Origin: Kangsaoukella pontilimi | GTDB taxonomy: Bacteria > Pseudomonadota > Alphaproteobacteria > Rhodobacterales > Rhodobacteraceae | NCBI RefSeq assembly: GCF_009830125.1 | Contig: NZ_WUPT01000002.1 | Span: forward strand, 186,001 to 250,000 | Direction: 5' to 3' | DNA length: 64,000 nt | Shown: positions 8,325-18,014 of the stretch, piece by piece | Layout: each line of letters begins with the position of its first letter | Numbering within the stretch: position 1 is the stretch's first letter | The notes under the pieces: generated by a model | What the model saw: the letters and a program-made list of their open reading frames with translations, nothing else | The model's database searches: none | Told to the model about the DNA's origin: nothing | Made by a program: the position numbers and the translations under genes

Positions 8325-9605
8325 ATGGATACCATCTTTGCCCTTGCGACGCCGCGGGGGAAATCCGGCGTTGCAGTCATTCGCATATCGGGGCCGCGAG
8401 CGCATGACGCGGCCAAGGCTCTTGGCATATCGCTGCCAGCGGTCCGGACGGCGGCGACCAGACGCCTGACCTGGAACGACATGGTTCTGGATGAAGCGCT
8501 GGTTCTTCGCTTTGACGCACCAGCCAGCTTCACGGGCGAGAATGTGATCGAGCTGCAGGTCCACGGGGCCACGGCCATCGTGAACGCGGTGCTGACCGCG
8601 CTTTCAGAACAACCTGGACTTCGCACCGCCGAGGCGGGGGAGTTCACGCGACGCGCACTGGAGAACAATCGTCTGGACCTCGCCCAGGTCGAGGGCTTGT
8701 CCGATCTCATTGAAGCCGAGACGGAGGCGCAGCGGCGTCAGGCAATGCGCGTCTTCTCGGGTGCTTTGGGCGAGCTCGCCGAATCCTGGCGAATGTGGCT
8801 GATCCGGGCTGCGGCGCTTCTTGAAGCGACCATCGACTTTGCGGATGAGGAAGTACCGGTCGACGTCGGTCCCGAAGTGAAAGAGCTTCTGGCCGGTGTG
8901 CGCACAGAGCTTGCGAGACAGGTGGACGGTATCGGAGTTGCCGAGCGCATTCGCGACGGCTTTGAAGTGGCGATTGTCGGGCCACCGAATTCGGGCAAGT
9001 CAACCTTGTTGAACGCGCTCGCGGGTCGTGAGGCTGCAATCACCTCGGATGTGGCTGGCACCACGCGTGATGTCATTGAAGTTCGGATGGACCTTGGGGG
9101 GCTTCCGGTTACCTTCCTCGACACAGCCGGTTTGCGGGAAACGGCCGACAAGGTTGAGGGTCTGGGGATCGAGCGAGCGCTCAAGCGGGCGGAAGCAGCC
9201 GATCTGAGGATCATTCTTCTTGGCCATGGCGAGAGTTCGCCGGCTTTCACGCCCGGAGCGGATGATATCGTCCTGAGGTCGAAATCCGATGTCGATGCAG
9301 AGGGCGACGTGTCCGGTGCGACAGGTGCCGGGCTTGATCGTCTTGTTGGACGCATTTCGGAGGCACTAGCGGCCCGCGCGACAGGTGCAGGGATAGCCAT
9401 GCGGGATCGACACAGAATTGCGATGCAGAGGGCAATCGAGGCTTTGGGAATCGCGGAGGATCGGTTAGACAGCGCGCCTGAATTGGCCGAACTGATCGCA
9501 GAAGAACTCCGGGATGCCGTCCGCGCCCTGGACAGCCTTGTCGGGCGGGTTGATGTCGAGCATGTGCTTGACGATATCTTCTCAAGCTTCTGCATCGGGA
9601 AGTAG
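8325..9605 (+). CDS. mnmE: tRNA modification GTPase MnmE (TrmE)
   Basis: This 426-residue GTPase works with MnmG to install the aminomethyl or carboxymethylaminomethyl group on uridine 34 of certain tRNAs. The N-terminal formyl-THF binding domain (1-120) leads into a helical domain split by the inserted G domain: P-loop GPPNSGKST at 219-227, switch region [10 protein letters not shown] and DTAGLRET at 266-273. The C terminus ends with FCIGK, whose cysteine is the conserved functional residue. It lies 3 bp upstream of mnmG, so the two partners are co-transcribed. Confidence 0.96.
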   Translation: MDTIFALATPRGKSGVAVIRISGPRAHDAAKALGISLPAVRTAATRRLTWNDMVLDEALVLRFDAPASFTGENVIELQVHGATAIVNAVLTALSEQPGLRTAEAGEFTRRALENNRLDLAQVEGLSDLIEAETEAQRRQAMRVFSGALGELAESWRMWLIRAAALLEATIDFADEEVPVDVGPEVKELLAGVRTELARQVDGIGVAERIRDGFEVAIVGPPNSGKSTLLNALAGREAAITSDVAGTTRDVIEVRMDLGGLPVTFLDTAGLRETADKVEGLGIERALKRAEAADLRIILLGHGESSPAFTPGADDIVLRSKSDVDAEGDVSGATGAGLDRLVGRISEALAARATGAGIAMRDRHRIAMQRAIEALGIAEDRLDSAPELAELIAEELRDAVRALDSLVGRVDVEHVLDDIFSSFCIGK

Positions 9606-9608
9606 GGG

Positions 9609-11483
9609 ATGTTTCACGTGAAACAGCGGGACGCAGATGTAATCGTGATTGGCGGAGGCCATGCGGGTGCCGAGGCTGCGCACGCGGCAGCGCGGCGCGG
9701 TGCCAAGGTTGCACTCGTTACGCTGAAGCGTGATGGCATAGGCGTCATGTCTTGCAATCCAGCTATCGGCGGGCTTGGGAAAGGCCATCTCGTAAGGGAG
9801 ATTGACGCGCTGGACGGCGTTATGGGCCGCGTGGCGGACAAGGCTGGCATTCAGTTCCGCCTCTTGAACCGACGTAAAGGACCTGCGGTCCAAGGTCCGC
9901 GCGCGCAGGCGGATCGCGCCATCTATCAAACCGAAATGCTGTTCGAGATCGAAGCGTATCCGAGTATCACGGTGGTTGAGGGAGAGGTTACGGATCTTGT
10001 CCTGAAGGGCGAAACGGTTGCCGGCGTTGAGCTTGCCGATGGTTCGCGGATCAAGGCTGCCGCAGTCATTCTGACGACAGGTACCTTTCTGCGCGGCGTC
10101 ATCCATATTGGCGACGAGTCGCGCTCCGGTGGCCGCATGGGTGACAAGGCCTCCACGCATTTGGCCGAGCGGATAGATGCTTTCGGCCTCCCGCTGGGTC
10201 GATTGAAGACCGGTACGCCTCCACGGCTGCGCAGTCAGAGCATTGACTGGTCAAAACTCGAAATGCAGCCAGGCGATGACGACCCGGTGCTGTTTTCGTT
10301 TTTGTCTAAGGCGGCTACCGCACGGCAGGTTGCCTGTGGGATCACCCATACAAACACCCGCACGCATGAAATCATTCAGGAAAATCTGAGCCGATCTGCT
10401 ATGTATGGCGGCCACATCGATGGCGTGGGCCCACGCTATTGCCCCTCGATCGAGGATAAGGTCGTGCGCTTTGCGGAAAAAGAAAGTCACCAGATTTTCC
10501 TGGAACCGGAAGGTCTGACCAGTGATCTGGTTTACCCCAACGGTATTTCGACGTCGCTGCCGCGGGATGTACAAGAGGCCTATGTGCACTCGATCCGTGG
10601 GCTTGAGAGCGCCGAGATCGTTCAGCCGGGTTATGCCATCGAGTATGACTATGTGGATCCGCGTGCGCTGAGGTCTGATCTGCGACTCAAGGACGTCAAA
10701 GGGCTTTATCTTGCTGGTCAGATCAATGGCACGACGGGATATGAGGAGGCGGCTGCGCAAGGGCTGGTCGCTGGCCTGAACGCCGCTGGTGCGGCGCTTT
10801 CCCTCGATCCGGTCATTTTCACGCGGGATCAGAGTTACATAGGCGTCATGGTGGATGATCTGGTGACGCGGGGCGTTACCGAGCCCTACCGGATGTTTAC
10901 ATCGCGCGCAGAGTTCCGTCTGTCGCTGCGGGCCGACAACGCGGATCAAAGGCTGACGCCTCTCGGTATTTCAGCGGGCTGCGTCGGTTCACGCCGGCAG
11001 GAGTTGTTCGAGAATAAGATGGAAGCGCTGTCCGCAGGGAAGGAACGCCTGGATAGCGTTACGATATCTTCGCGCGAAGCGGCTGGTGCGGGAATAAAGG
11101 TTTCGGTCGACGGGCCCAAGCGGAACGGAAATGACCTTCTGGCCTTCGCCGATGTCGAGTTTGATACGATCCTCGCTATTTGGCCGGATCTGGCCGAGAT
11201 CGCGCCCGAAATCCGAGAGCAACTCAAGCGCGACGCGCTTTATGCGCAGTATATCGCACGACAGGCGAAAGATGTGGCCTCCCTGAAGAAAGACGAAGCG
11301 CAGGCGATTCCCACAGATTTCGATTACGCCAGCCTCGACGGGCTTTCCCATGAGCTGCGCCAGAAGCTGGAAAAGGTTCGTCCGGCGACGCTTGGCCAAG
11401 CCGGGCGCGTTGAAGGTATGACCCCGGCAGGCCTGACGCTGATACTCGCGCGACTCCGCCGTCAGGCGCGCCAGTCGGCATGA
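9609..11483 (+). CDS. mnmG: tRNA uridine-5-carboxymethylaminomethyl modification enzyme MnmG (GidA)
   Basis: This 624-residue FAD protein is the partner of MnmE in tRNA wobble-uridine modification. The FAD-binding loop [12 protein letters not shown] lies at 13-24, followed by [41 protein letters not shown] and [14 protein letters not shown], all family hallmarks. The first six residues, MFHVKQ, are encoded by a perfect parS site (9610-9625), so the start codon and the centromere element overlap. The next gene, rsmG, overlaps its end by 4 bp. Confidence 0.97.
   Translation: MFHVKQRDADVIVIGGGHAGAEAAHAAARRGAKVALVTLKRDGIGVMSCNPAIGGLGKGHLVREIDALDGVMGRVADKAGIQFRLLNRRKGPAVQGPRAQADRAIYQTEMLFEIEAYPSITVVEGEVTDLVLKGETVAGVELADGSRIKAAAVILTTGTFLRGVIHIGDESRSGGRMGDKASTHLAERIDAFGLPLGRLKTGTPPRLRSQSIDWSKLEMQPGDDDPVLFSFLSKAATARQVACGITHTNTRTHEIIQENLSRSAMYGGHIDGVGPRYCPSIEDKVVRFAEKESHQIFLEPEGLTSDLVYPNGISTSLPRDVQEAYVHSIRGLESAEIVQPGYAIEYDYVDPRALRSDLRLKDVKGLYLAGQINGTTGYEEAAAQGLVAGLNAAGAALSLDPVIFTRDQSYIGVMVDDLVTRGVTEPYRMFTSRAEFRLSLRADNADQRLTPLGISAGCVGSRRQELFENKMEALSAGKERLDSVTISSREAAGAGIKVSVDGPKRNGNDLLAFADVEFDTILAIWPDLAEIAPEIREQLKRDALYAQYIARQAKDVASLKKDEAQAIPTDFDYASLDGLSHELRQKLEKVRPATLGQAGRVEGMTPAGLTLILARLRRQARQSA
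9610..9625. promoter_or_regulatory. parS: parS centromere site 1 (perfect consensus)
   Basis: The 16-base palindrome TGTTTCACGTGAAACA matches the bacterial parS consensus at all positions. It lies about 3.2 kb from the predicted oriC and 3.3 kb upstream of parB, whose product should bind it and spread. It overlaps the mnmG start codon at 9609-9611. Confidence 0.95.
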
Positions 11484-12106
11484 ATTCGGAGCGAGACGCG
11501 TTTCAACGCGCGGTAAATGTTTCACGTGAAACGCTTGAGCGCTTGGATATCTACGAATCGCTCGTTCAAAAGTGGACGAGACGGATAAACCTGATTGCGC
11601 CCGGCACGCTCAACGCACTTTGGAGCAGACATTTTCTGGATTCCGCCCAGCTTTTGGAGTTGGCGCCGGAGTCCGCAGAAACATGGTGCGATCTGGGCAG
11701 CGGCGGAGGCTTCCCTGGCGCAGTCATTGCAATCCTGTCGGCGGAGCGTGCGCCTGCGCGGAGCACGACACTCATCGAATCCGATCAGAGAAAAGCGACG
11801 TTTCTGAGGACTGTCAGCCGAGAGACGGGCGTGCGCTTTCAGGTACTGGCGGAGCGTATCGAGGCGGCCGAACCGCAGCAGGCGGATATCGTTTCGGCGC
11901 GGGCGCTTGCGCCTCTCCCCGAGCTTTTGCCCCTCGTCGTCCGGCATGTCTCTGCGTCTGGTCGGGCGCTTTTGTTGAAGGGCGCAGGACATGCTGTTGA
12001 GCTTTCGAATGCGCTTGAACGCTGGCGCTTCGATTGCGAAACTCACCCAAGCAAGACGGACTCAGAGGCCGTTGTCCTGAATATCGGAGAAATCGAGCGT
12101 GTCTGA
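11480..12106 (+). CDS. rsmG: 16S rRNA (guanine-527-N7)-methyltransferase RsmG (GidB)
   Basis: This 208-residue SAM-dependent methyltransferase modifies G527 of 16S rRNA. The SAM-binding motif [14 protein letters not shown] is followed by [14 protein letters not shown] and the active-site stretch [10 protein letters not shown], as in GidB. The early residues NVSRETLE are encoded by a second parS-like site. It overlaps mnmG by 4 bp and parA by 8 bp, forming the mnmE-mnmG-rsmG-parA-parB operon typical of origin regions. Confidence 0.95.
   Translation: MNSERDAFQRAVNVSRETLERLDIYESLVQKWTRRINLIAPGTLNALWSRHFLDSAQLLELAPESAETWCDLGSGGGFPGAVIAILSAERAPARSTTLIESDQRKATFLRTVSRETGVRFQVLAERIEAAEPQQADIVSARALAPLPELLPLVVRHVSASGRALLLKGAGHAVELSNALERWRFDCETHPSKTDSEAVVLNIGEIERV
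11518..11533. promoter_or_regulatory. parS: parS centromere site 2 (15/16 match)
   Basis: TGTTTCACGTGAAACG differs from the parS consensus only at the last base. It lies inside the rsmG coding sequence, 1.9 kb right of site 1, and codes for part of NVSRETL. Two sites this close to parAB suggest a compact origin-proximal centromere. Confidence 0.9.
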
Positions 12107-12905
12107 CCCAACGCGGCCCTCTCAGCCCCGCATCATTTCCGTGACAAACCAGAAAGGCGGCGTGGGTAAGACCACGACAGCCATCAATCTTGGCGCGGCG
12201 CTTGCGGAGGAAGGGTTCAACGTCCTTCTGGTGGATCTGGATCCGCAGGGGAATGCTTCGACGGGCCTCGGGATTGACCCCGAGGATCGGGGATATACGA
12301 CCTATGATCTTCTCGTCGAAGACGCTGATCTGTCAAAAGTAATCCGGGCGACGAATATTGAAGGGCTTTTGATTGCCCCCGCGACGACGGATCTCAGTTC
12401 GGCGGATATCGAAATGGTATCGAACGAGCGGCGGAGCTTTCTTCTGTATGATGCGCTCAGGCAGCCGCGGATCGATGACTATGACCTGGATTTTATCCTG
12501 ATCGATTGCCCGCCGTCGCTGAATCTTCTGACAGTGAACGCGATGGTCGCGTCTGACAGTGTCCTGATCCCGCTTCAAAGCGAGTTCTTTGCGCTGGAAG
12601 GGCTTTCGCAGCTCATGCTCACCGTTCGCGAGGTGCGTCAGTCCGCAAATCCCGATCTCAGGATCGAGGGCGTCGTCCTCACAATGTATGACGGGCGGAA
12701 CAATCTAAGCCAGCAGGTCGAGCTGGACGCGCGCGAGACGCTTGGGGACCTGGTCTTCAAGACAATCGTTCCGCGCAACGTTCGTGTGTCCGAAGCGCCG
12801 TCTTTTGCCATGCCGGTGATCACCTACGATCCGATGTCAAAAGGCTCATATGCCTATCGCGCTTTGGCACAAGAAATGGTAGAAAAGATTCAATCGGCTA
12901 CTTGA
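12099..12905 (+). CDS. parA: Chromosome partitioning ATPase ParA (Soj)
   Basis: This 268-residue ATPase drives segregation of ParB-parS complexes. It has a deviant Walker A motif KGGVGKTTT at residues 19-27 with the signature lysine, Walker A' DLDPQGNAST, and Walker B FILIDCPPSL. There is no N-terminal DNA-binding extension, so it is the small chromosomal type rather than a plasmid type Ia protein. It overlaps rsmG by 8 bp and is followed 12 bp later by parB. Confidence 0.96.
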   Translation: MSDPTRPSQPRIISVTNQKGGVGKTTTAINLGAALAEEGFNVLLVDLDPQGNASTGLGIDPEDRGYTTYDLLVEDADLSKVIRATNIEGLLIAPATTDLSSADIEMVSNERRSFLLYDALRQPRIDDYDLDFILIDCPPSLNLLTVNAMVASDSVLIPLQSEFFALEGLSQLMLTVREVRQSANPDLRIEGVVLTMYDGRNNLSQQVELDARETLGDLVFKTIVPRNVRVSEAPSFAMPVITYDPMSKGSYAYRALAQEMVEKIQSAT

Positions 12906-12917
12906 TAGGGTAGGGGC

Positions 12918-13826
12918 ATGGCACAGGCAAAGACGGAACGGCGCGGCTTGGGGCGCGGGCTTTCGGCCCTTATGGCGGATGTCGATACGGCGCCCGCAAA
13001 GCGTGGCGATACGCCCGCGCGCAAGGCCGAGGTTACGATCTCGATCGACAAGATTTTTCCCAATCCTGATCAGCCCCGCCGGACTTTCACGGAAGAGGCC
13101 TTGGCGGAACTTGCGGCCTCGGTGGCGACCAAGGGCATCATTCAGCCGCTGATCCTGCGGAACAGGCCAGGTGGGTCGGGGCAGTACGAGATCGTTGCCG
13201 GCGAGCGTCGGTGGCGGGCAGCTCAGCGCGCGCAGTTGCACGAGGTTCCTGCCATCGTCCGCGAGCTGGACGATACTGAGGTCCTTGAGATCGCCATTAT
13301 CGAAAACATCCAGCGCGCCGACCTGAACGCGGTCGAAGAAGCCGCGGGTTACCGTCAACTCATGGAGCGGTTCGGACACACGCAGGAAAAACTTGCTGAA
13401 GCGCTTGGAAAGAGCCGCAGCCATATCGCTAACCTTTTGAGATTGCTCAATCTTCCCGAAGAAGTGCAGGACATGGTGCGCGATGGCTCCTTGTCTGCGG
13501 GCCATGCTCGAGCACTCATCACGGCACCTGATCCGTTGGCTCTGGCGCGGGAAGTGATCAAGGGCGGTCTTTCGGTTCGTCAGGCCGAGAAACTCGCCAA
13601 GGGCACGCCCGGTAAGAAGACCACGAACACGGCCACAACGCCTGAAAAGGACGCCGATACCAAGGCTTTGGAAAAAGACCTTGCTGCGGCGCTGTCCCTT
13701 CCGGTGTCGATCTCGCATAACGGCGAAGCCGGGTCTGGGACGATGACGCTGCGGTACAAGGACCTCGATCAGCTTGATGAGATTTGCCGCCGTCTTTCCG
13801 TGACGACTGGCGCAGGCGAGGTTTAG
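12918..13826 (+). CDS. parB: Chromosome partitioning protein ParB (Spo0J)
   Basis: This 302-residue CTPase clamp protein binds parS and loads onto flanking DNA. It starts with the typical ERRGLGRGLSALM, contains the ParB/Srx CTP-binding region with IQPLILR and GERRWRAAQRA (GERRxR motif), then the helix-turn-helix region LGKSRSHIANLLRLLNLP and SAGHARALI, a low-complexity linker (about 220-255) and a C-terminal dimerisation domain. Its targets at 9610 and 11518 are inside the same operon. Its stop forms a TTAG overlap with convergent hemW. Confidence 0.96.
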   Translation: MAQAKTERRGLGRGLSALMADVDTAPAKRGDTPARKAEVTISIDKIFPNPDQPRRTFTEEALAELAASVATKGIIQPLILRNRPGGSGQYEIVAGERRWRAAQRAQLHEVPAIVRELDDTEVLEIAIIENIQRADLNAVEEAAGYRQLMERFGHTQEKLAEALGKSRSHIANLLRLLNLPEEVQDMVRDGSLSAGHARALITAPDPLALAREVIKGGLSVRQAEKLAKGTPGKKTTNTATTPEKDADTKALEKDLAAALSLPVSISHNGEAGSGTMTLRYKDLDQLDEICRRLSVTTGAGEV

Positions 13827-14962
13827 ACCAAGAGTTCGCGCAGGACGGCGTTGAGGACAGGACGGCCTGATGAGGTCACCCGAAGTCGGCCGTTCGAGAC
13901 ATCCAAAGCCGGACTCTCCATCAACTCATTGATTTCGTGGACCCTAGAGAGAAAATCGGGCGCGATGTCCTCGACCGGAACGCCCTCGGTCAGCCTCAGG
14001 CCCATCATCAACCGCTCAGCCTGAATGTCGTCTGGAGAAACACTCTGACGGTTGTTCTCGCCGTTGCCGCTCTCGACTGCTGTGATCCATGCGCCCGGCG
14101 CCAGAAAAGTCTCGGTCGCAAGCCGCGTACCGTGCCGCGTAAAACGCCCATGCGCGCCAGGACCTATGCCGACCCAATCGCCCGCGCGCCAATAGGTAAG
14201 GTTGTGCAGCGATTCAGCGCCGGGCCTTGCATGGTTCGAGACCTCATAGGCAGGCAGACCGGCGGATGCTGTGATGCTCTGCGTCAGTTCGTACATGTCG
14301 GCGGCGATATCCTCATCCGGAAGCCCTTTCAGACGACCCCGGTCGAACCGGTCGCCAAAGGCCGTCCCCGGCTCGATCGTCAATTGATAGAGCGACATAT
14401 GATCCGGACCGAAACCGATGGCGCGGCGCAACTCCTGCTCCCATGCCTCTCGCGTCTGATGCTGTCGGGCGTAGATCAAATCGAAAGACGTACGCGCGAA
14501 GACGTCCCTTGCCGTTTCAAAAGCGCGGATGCCTTCATCTGCCGAATGCAGACGACCAAGCGCCCGCAGATCGGTGTCGTTCAGCGCCTGAAGCCCAACC
14601 GAAACCCGGTTGACGCCTGCATCGCGAAACGCGCGGAATTTATCGGCCTCGACCGAAGTTGGATTGGCCTCCAACGTGATCTCGACGTCATTCGCTACGC
14701 TCCAGCGAGTCCGCGCTGCGTCAATGATGGCGCGCACCGTTTGGGGCTGCATCAGGCTGGGCGTTCCGCCGCCGAAGAAGATCGACGTCAGAATACGATC
14801 GGGAACATCCGAAGCGACACGATCGAGTTCGGCGACCAACGCATTCCGCCAGCGCGAGTGGTCTACACCAGCCACGACATGGCTGTTGAAGTCACAGTAG
14901 GGACATTTCGCCTGGCAAAAGGGCCAATGGACGTAAAGCGCAACGTGGCGCGGGTCAGTCAT
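13823..14962 (-). CDS. hemW: Radical SAM heme chaperone HemW
   Basis: This 379-residue radical SAM protein is of the HemW family, often labelled oxygen-independent coproporphyrinogen oxidase but shown for several members to bind heme. The cluster-binding motif is CQAKCPYC in PFCQAKCPYCDFNSH, followed by SIFFGGGTPSLM and GLQALNDTDLRALGR. The ATG at 14962 is preferred over an upstream extension to 15043 because it gives the family N terminus and an 8-bp overlap with rdgB. It is the last gene of the rph-rdgB-hemW operon. Confidence 0.92.
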   Translation of the reverse strand: MTDPRHVALYVHWPFCQAKCPYCDFNSHVVAGVDHSRWRNALVAELDRVASDVPDRILTSIFFGGGTPSLMQPQTVRAIIDAARTRWSVANDVEITLEANPTSVEADKFRAFRDAGVNRVSVGLQALNDTDLRALGRLHSADEGIRAFETARDVFARTSFDLIYARQHQTREAWEQELRRAIGFGPDHMSLYQLTIEPGTAFGDRFDRGRLKGLPDEDIAADMYELTQSITASAGLPAYEVSNHARPGAESLHNLTYWRAGDWVGIGPGAHGRFTRHGTRLATETFLAPGAWITAVESGNGENNRQSVSPDDIQAERLMMGLRLTEGVPVEDIAPDFLSRVHEINELMESPALDVSNGRLRVTSSGRPVLNAVLRELLV

Positions 14963-15566
14963 TGTCGAATACGGCGCGCAGCTTCCTGAAGGCATCCGCG
15001 CGGTGGCTGATCCGGTTTTTCTCCCACCGGTCCATCTCGCCAAAGGTTACGTCGTAACCGTCAGGCTGAAATATCGGATCATATCCGTGACCCTCTTCGC
15101 CGCGCATCGGCCAGACGAGATGCCCGCCCACACAGCCTTCGAAGACCTCGTCATGTCCGTCGGGCCAAGCCAGAACGAAAGTGCAGTTGAACGCGGCCCG
15201 CCGCGGATGCGGCGCATTCCGCGCCTCCAACTCTTCATGCGCACGGGTCATGGCCAGCACAAAGTCTCGGCCATTCGGTGTCTCGGCCCAGTCGGCAGTA
15301 TAGACACCGGGCGCGCCATCGAGCGCGTCGATAGATATGCCGGAATCATCGGCCAGAGCCGGGAGCCCCGTCGCGCTGGCCGCGGCATGGGCTTTTATCC
15401 GTGCATTCTCCACGAAAGTGGTGCCGGTCTCCTCCGGTTCAGGCAGGGACATGTCGGCCGCGCCGGTAACGGTGATGCCCAGATCGGAGAGAAGATCTGC
15501 GATCTCTTCCAGCTTTCCCTTGTTATGGGTCGCAACCAGCAGGGTATCGCCGTCGAACCTGCGCAT
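14955..15566 (-). CDS. rdgB: Non-canonical purine NTP pyrophosphatase (RdgB/HAM1)
   Basis: This 203-residue enzyme hydrolyses ITP, dITP and XTP to keep deaminated purines out of nucleic acids. Motifs are LVATHNKGKLEEI near the N terminus, ADDSGISIDALDGAPGVYTA, GYDPIF and 'KNRISHRADAFRKL' at the C terminus, all diagnostic of the HAM1 family. Its start codon shares one base with the rph stop, and it overlaps hemW by 8 bp. Confidence 0.95.
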   Translation of the reverse strand: MRRFDGDTLLVATHNKGKLEEIADLLSDLGITVTGAADMSLPEPEETGTTFVENARIKAHAAASATGLPALADDSGISIDALDGAPGVYTADWAETPNGRDFVLAMTRAHEELEARNAPHPRRAAFNCTFVLAWPDGHDEVFEGCVGGHLVWPMRGEEGHGYDPIFQPDGYDVTFGEMDRWEKNRISHRADAFRKLRAVFDND

Positions 15567-16276
15567 CAGCCAAGAGCCGCTTTCTGAGCCCCGACCAATG
15601 TGCCGACGCCCGCGTCCGCCAGATCCAGGAGCGTATTCATCTGATCCCGGGAATAGGTCGCGCCTTCGGCAGACATCTGAACCTCGATCAGGCGTCGGCC
15701 GCCCGTCATCACGAAATTGCCATCGACGCCAGCCTCGCTGTCCTCGGGATAATCGAGGTCCAGCACCGGCTGACCGGCGTAGATGCCGCAGGATACCGCC
15801 GCGACATGATCGGTCAGCGGATCGCTGCTTATCATCCCCGCCTTCATCAGCTTGTTAACCGCCAGTCGGAGCGCGACCCAGCCGCCGGTGATCGATGCGC
15901 AGCGCGTCCCGCCATCGGCCTGGATCACGTCGCAATCCACGGTGATCTGACGTTCCCCCAGGGCCGAGCGATCAACAGCCGCGCGCAGCGATCGACCGAT
16001 AAGCCTTTGAATTTCCTGCGTTCTGCCAGACTGACCCTTTTTCGCCTCACGCTGCATCCGGCTGTGGGTTGCGCGGGGAAGCATCCCGTATTCCGCAGTA
16101 ACCCAGCCAAGGCCCGAGTTCTTCATCCACGGCGGTACCCGCTCGTCGATGGACGCGGTGCAGAGGACATGCGTGTCCCCGCAGCGGATCAGGCACGAGC
16201 CTTCGGCATGACGGGTCACATCCGTTTCAATTGAAACGGGTCGCATTTCTCTTACATCACGTCCGGAAGGGCGCAT
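15566..16276 (-). CDS. rph: Ribonuclease PH
   Basis: This 236-residue phosphorolytic exoribonuclease trims the 3' ends of tRNA precursors. The N terminus [17 protein letters not shown], the basic [19 protein letters not shown], the [13 protein letters not shown] motif and the C-terminal GTYSRDQMN-like segment fit the family. An ORF extension to 16369 adds 31 residues without similarity and is rejected. It faces hrcA, leaving 113 bp for divergent promoters. Confidence 0.95.
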   Translation of the reverse strand: MRPSGRDVREMRPVSIETDVTRHAEGSCLIRCGDTHVLCTASIDERVPPWMKNSGLGWVTAEYGMLPRATHSRMQREAKKGQSGRTQEIQRLIGRSLRAAVDRSALGERQITVDCDVIQADGGTRCASITGGWVALRLAVNKLMKAGMISSDPLTDHVAAVSCGIYAGQPVLDLDYPEDSEAGVDGNFVMTGGRRLIEVQMSAEGATYSRDQMNTLLDLADAGVGTLVGAQKAALG

Positions 16277-16389
16277 TGGTTTCTCCTTTGCGGGTTGGCG
16301 GTTGATAGTCATGGTGGCCCCCCTCATCAACCCCGATTGACGCCGCTGGCGCCTTCCCTTTAATTGCATCGCTTCTCACAAGGCGGCTG

Positions 16390-17460
16390 ATGACCGAGAC
16401 TGGCAAAATTCTGGAAGAGATGAACGCGCGATCGCGCGAAGTCTTTCGCCGCGTCGTCGAGGGATATCTGGCAACGGGCGACCCGGTCGGTAGCCGCACC
16501 CTGACCCGCGAGTTGAGCGAAAAGGTCAGTGCCGCAACCGTCAGAAACGTCATGCAGGACCTGGAGTATCTGGGCCTGCTCGACTCTCCCCATGTTTCGG
16601 CGGGCCGCATCCCGACCCAGCTTGGTCTGCGCATGTTCGTGGACGGACTCCTTGAGGTGCGCGAGCTTTCGGATGAGGATCGCGGCGCCATCGACGTTTC
16701 GCTCAAGGGCTCGTCTTCCGAGGTCGGCGGCCTTCTGGATCGGGTCGGTTCTGCGCTTTCCGGTGCGACTCACGGGGCTAGCCTCGTTCTTGCGCCAAAG
16801 CTCGAAGCACCACTCAAGCATATCGACTTTGTCAGCCTGGCGCATGATCGCGCGCTTGTGGTGCTTGTTTTTTCAAACGGCCATGTCGAGAACCGCATCT
16901 TCACGCCTCCGGCGGGACAGACCGCCAGCTCCATGCGCGAGGCGGCGAATTTCCTGAACTCTATCGTGGATGGCCATACCATCAGTGAATTGGGTGAGGT
17001 CGTCTCGCGTGAGATCGCCAAGCACCGTCAGGAACTTGACAGCGCCGCGCGGGAACTGGTCGAAAATGGAAGTGCGTTCTGGGAAAACGAAGGCGGATCC
17101 TATGAGCGACTGATTGTCCGTGGCCGCGCGAATCTTCTGGCCGGAAGCGCCGAGGAAGAAGAGCTGGAGCGCATCCGCTCGCTTTTCGATGACCTCGAGC
17201 GGAAGAGGGATATCGCCGAGTTTCTCGACCTGACGGAAACCGGCGAGGGCGTGCGTATTTTCATTGGCTCCGAGAACAAGCTTTTCTCACTTTCCGGTTC
17301 CTCTTTGGTGGTCTCTCCCTATATGAACGCGGATCGAAAGATCATCGGTGCAGTCGGCGTGATCGGGCCAACACGCCTGAATTACGGCCGCATCGTTCCA
17401 ATTGTTGACTATACCGCCCAGCTGGTTGGGCGCCTGATATCAGACCGAGGACAGTCATGA
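16390..17460 (+). CDS. hrcA: Heat-inducible transcription repressor HrcA
   Basis: This 356-residue repressor binds CIRCE elements upstream of chaperonin genes. It shows the N-terminal winged-helix region with 'GYLATGDPVGSRTLTREL' and 'VSAATVRNVMQDLEYLGLLDSPHVSAGRIPT', then the GAF-like HrcA domain with 'FIGSENKLFSLSGSSLVVSPY' and the ending 'GRIVPIVDYTAQLVGRLI'. It overlaps grpE by 4 bp. I saw no CIRCE inverted repeat (TTAGCACTC-N9-GAGTGCTAA) in the upstream gap, so its own operon may not be under CIRCE control. Confidence 0.95.
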   Translation: MTETGKILEEMNARSREVFRRVVEGYLATGDPVGSRTLTRELSEKVSAATVRNVMQDLEYLGLLDSPHVSAGRIPTQLGLRMFVDGLLEVRELSDEDRGAIDVSLKGSSSEVGGLLDRVGSALSGATHGASLVLAPKLEAPLKHIDFVSLAHDRALVVLVFSNGHVENRIFTPPAGQTASSMREAANFLNSIVDGHTISELGEVVSREIAKHRQELDSAARELVENGSAFWENEGGSYERLIVRGRANLLAGSAEEEELERIRSLFDDLERKRDIAEFLDLTETGEGVRIFIGSENKLFSLSGSSLVVSPYMNADRKIIGAVGVIGPTRLNYGRIVPIVDYTAQLVGRLISDRGQS

Positions 17461-18014
17461 GTGACGGAGACGCGAAAAAGCAAGCCGCCGAAGAAGAGCT
17501 GATCGACATCGACAGTCCGGAGGCGCTGGAAGACCCGGACATCGACGAACGTATCCAGGCGCTGGAAGCGGAACGCGACGAGTTCCGTGACAAGTTCATG
17601 CGTGCGCTGGCCGATGCCGAGAATTCGCGCAAGCGGTCCGAACGGGATCGCCGAGAGGCCGAGCAATACGGCGGGTCTCGTCTGGCGCGTGATCTATTGC
17701 CCGTGTTCGACAACATGAAGCGCGCTGTGGATTCGATCCCCGAGGACGCGCGTGAAACGAATGCCGCCGTGATCGAGGGCGTCGAGCTGACCATGCGTGA
17801 GCTTCTGAACGTCTTCAAAAAGCACGGCATCGTGCCGATCATGCCCGAAGTCGGCGACCGGTTCGATCCGCAGCACCATGAAGCGATGTTCGAGGCCCCG
17901 CTGCCGGGCACCCGCGCAGGCGATATCATTCAGGTCTCGGCGCACGGTTTCATGCTGCATGACCGCCTGCTGCGCCCGGCACAGGTCGGCGTCAGCTCTG
18001 CGCCAGCCTCCTGA
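17457..18014 (+). CDS. grpE: Nucleotide exchange factor GrpE
   Basis: This 185-residue protein is the exchange factor for DnaK. The N-terminal 60 residues are acidic and helical (coiled-coil region with ALEAERDEFRDKFMRALADAEN), followed by the beta domain with 'PVFDNMKRAVDSI', VPIMPEVGDRFDPQHHEAMF and 'VQVSAHGFMLHDRLLRPAQVGVS'-like ending. It overlaps hrcA by 4 bp and ends one base before the convergent mutS stop, with no spacer between them. Confidence 0.94.
   Translation: MSDGDAKKQAAEEELIDIDSPEALEDPDIDERIQALEAERDEFRDKFMRALADAENSRKRSERDRREAEQYGGSRLARDLLPVFDNMKRAVDSIPEDARETNAAVIEGVELTMRELLNVFKKHGIVPIMPEVGDRFDPQHHEAMFEAPLPGTRAGDIIQVSAHGFMLHDRLLRPAQVGVSSAPAS

Noticed and set aside
7017-8564. 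515-codon open frame antisense to rho
   Set aside because: It is inside rho and the start of mnmE and has no domain.
16277-16389. CIRCE operator upstream of hrcA
   Set aside because: I looked for the 9-bp inverted repeat and did not find it.
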